NCBI GenBank assembly: GCA_008671285.1
Contig: RPYR01000016.1
Span: 1 to 14,701, forward strand
Reading direction: 5' to 3'
DNA length: 14,701 nucleotides
Source: Collinsella aerofaciens
GTDB lineage: Bacteria > Actinomycetota > Coriobacteriia > Coriobacteriales > Coriobacteriaceae
Part shown: positions 14,124 to 14,701 of the stretch, piece by piece
Position numbering within the stretch: position 1 is the first letter of the stretch
How the letters are laid out: each line of letters begins with the position of its first letter
The notes under the pieces: generated by a model
Told to the model about the DNA's origin: nothing
What the model saw: the letters and a program-made list of their open reading frames with translations, nothing else
Database searches by the model: none
Translations under genes and position numbers: made by a program

Positions 14124-14701
14124 CTAGTTGGAGCTGGGCAGCGTGACCGGAGCCTCGGCGCCGAGCTTTTTGCCAAAGGCCTCGAGCAGGCGGCTCGCCA
14201 CGAGCGTCAGGATCAGGTAGACCACGAGCGCCACGCAGTAGACCTCCATCTGGCGGTAGTACACGCCGGCGACGGTGGTGGTGGCGTACATGAGGTCGAA
14301 CACGCCGATGACCGAGAGCACCGACGAGTCCTTGATGTTGATGATGAGCTCGTTGGTGAGCGCCGGAATCGCGTTTTTAATGCCCTGGGGGAACACGACT
14401 TTGCGCATAGCTTGCCACTGCGACAGGCCCAGCGAGCGTGCTGCCTCGGCCTGGCCGGGATCGATGGACTCGATGCCGCCGCGCAGGACCTCCATCATGT
14501 AGGCGGTGGAGGTGAGCGAGATGGTGACGAGGCCGGCGGTGAAGGTACTCCAGATCTGGTTGGCCTGGGCGGTCTCGAAGCCCATGCCGCGCAAAACGGT
14601 GAAACCCGCGTAATAGATGAGCAGACCCTGGACCATCACGGGCGGGCCGCGCACGATGGTGGAGTAGCTGGTCGCACAGCCGCGGCCAATGCTCTTAAAG
14701 A
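14124..14701 (-). CDS. Polar amino acid ABC transporter, permease (5' end cut by window edge)
   Basis: C-terminal 191 residues of a membrane permease of the His/Glu/Gln/Arg/opine type. The frame stays open to the window edge, and the first visible residues ([20 protein letters not shown]) match the conserved FRGxPxxVQ segment near the start of the permease core, so the gene begins upstream of the window. The ATPase-docking EAA loop is seen as [20 protein letters not shown]. At least three membrane helices follow or surround it, ending with [21 protein letters not shown]. The partner ATPase gene follows by 22 nt; a substrate-binding protein gene is expected outside the window. Stop codon TAG. 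Confidence 0.95.
   Translation of the reverse strand, partial: FKSIGRGCATSYSTIVRGPPVMVQGLLIYYAGFTVLRGMGFETAQANQIWSTFTAGLVTISLTSTAYMMEVLRGGIESIDPGQAEAARSLGLSQWQAMRKVVFPQGIKNAIPALTNELIINIKDSSVLSVIGVFDLMYATTTVAGVYYRQMEVYCVALVVYLILTLVASRLLEAFGKKLGAEAPVTLPSSN

Overview
The window reads as a stretch of high-GC Gram-positive chromosome, most likely a Coriobacteriia member such as Collinsella. That assignment rests on gene content, the sequence style of the ATP synthase, RF1 and PrmC proteins, and overall GC-rich codon use. No rRNA, marker-gene search or database match was available, so the genus is an inference. Every gene I can support lies on the minus strand. Transcription therefore runs from high to low coordinates, and the window is cut inside a gene at both ends.

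In transcription order: (1) 14701-13316, the end of a polar amino-acid ABC transporter (permease, cut, then ATPase). (2) 13243-11828, an M20 metallopeptidase. (3) 11578-6976, a translation-quality block: prfA (RF1), prmC (the RF1/RF2 methyltransferase) and a YrdC/Sua5 t6A-synthesis gene. It is interrupted by a 632-nt repeat- and hairpin-rich gap between prfA and prmC, and by a HigBA-like toxin-antitoxin pair between prmC and the YrdC gene. (4) 6962-4650, glpK (glycerol kinase) and upp (uracil phosphoribosyltransferase). (5) 4368-1, the F-type ATP synthase operon in the order atpI-like, atpB, atpE, atpF, atpH, atpA, atpG (cut).

The order prfA - prmC - Sua5/YrdC - upp - atp operon is an old bacterial arrangement, also found in Bacillus subtilis with other genes in between. 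Here it is kept as a skeleton, with insertions of different apparent origin. PrmC methylates the GGQ glutamine of RF1, so prfA and prmC are functionally tied even though the gap separates them. The Atp proteins would assemble one membrane F1Fo complex; the c subunit is very short and the b subunit carries a signal-peptide-like N-terminus.

I found no CRISPR array, tRNA, rRNA or intact transposase. The points most worth a second look are: the repeat/hairpin composite downstream of prfA; two similar REP-like palindromes bracketing prfA; a tiny UAG-terminated reading frame in the prfA leader; the strong bias to UAG/UAA stops (15 of 16), with the toxin as the only UGA gene; and large lineage-type insertions in PrmC and the YrdC protein.
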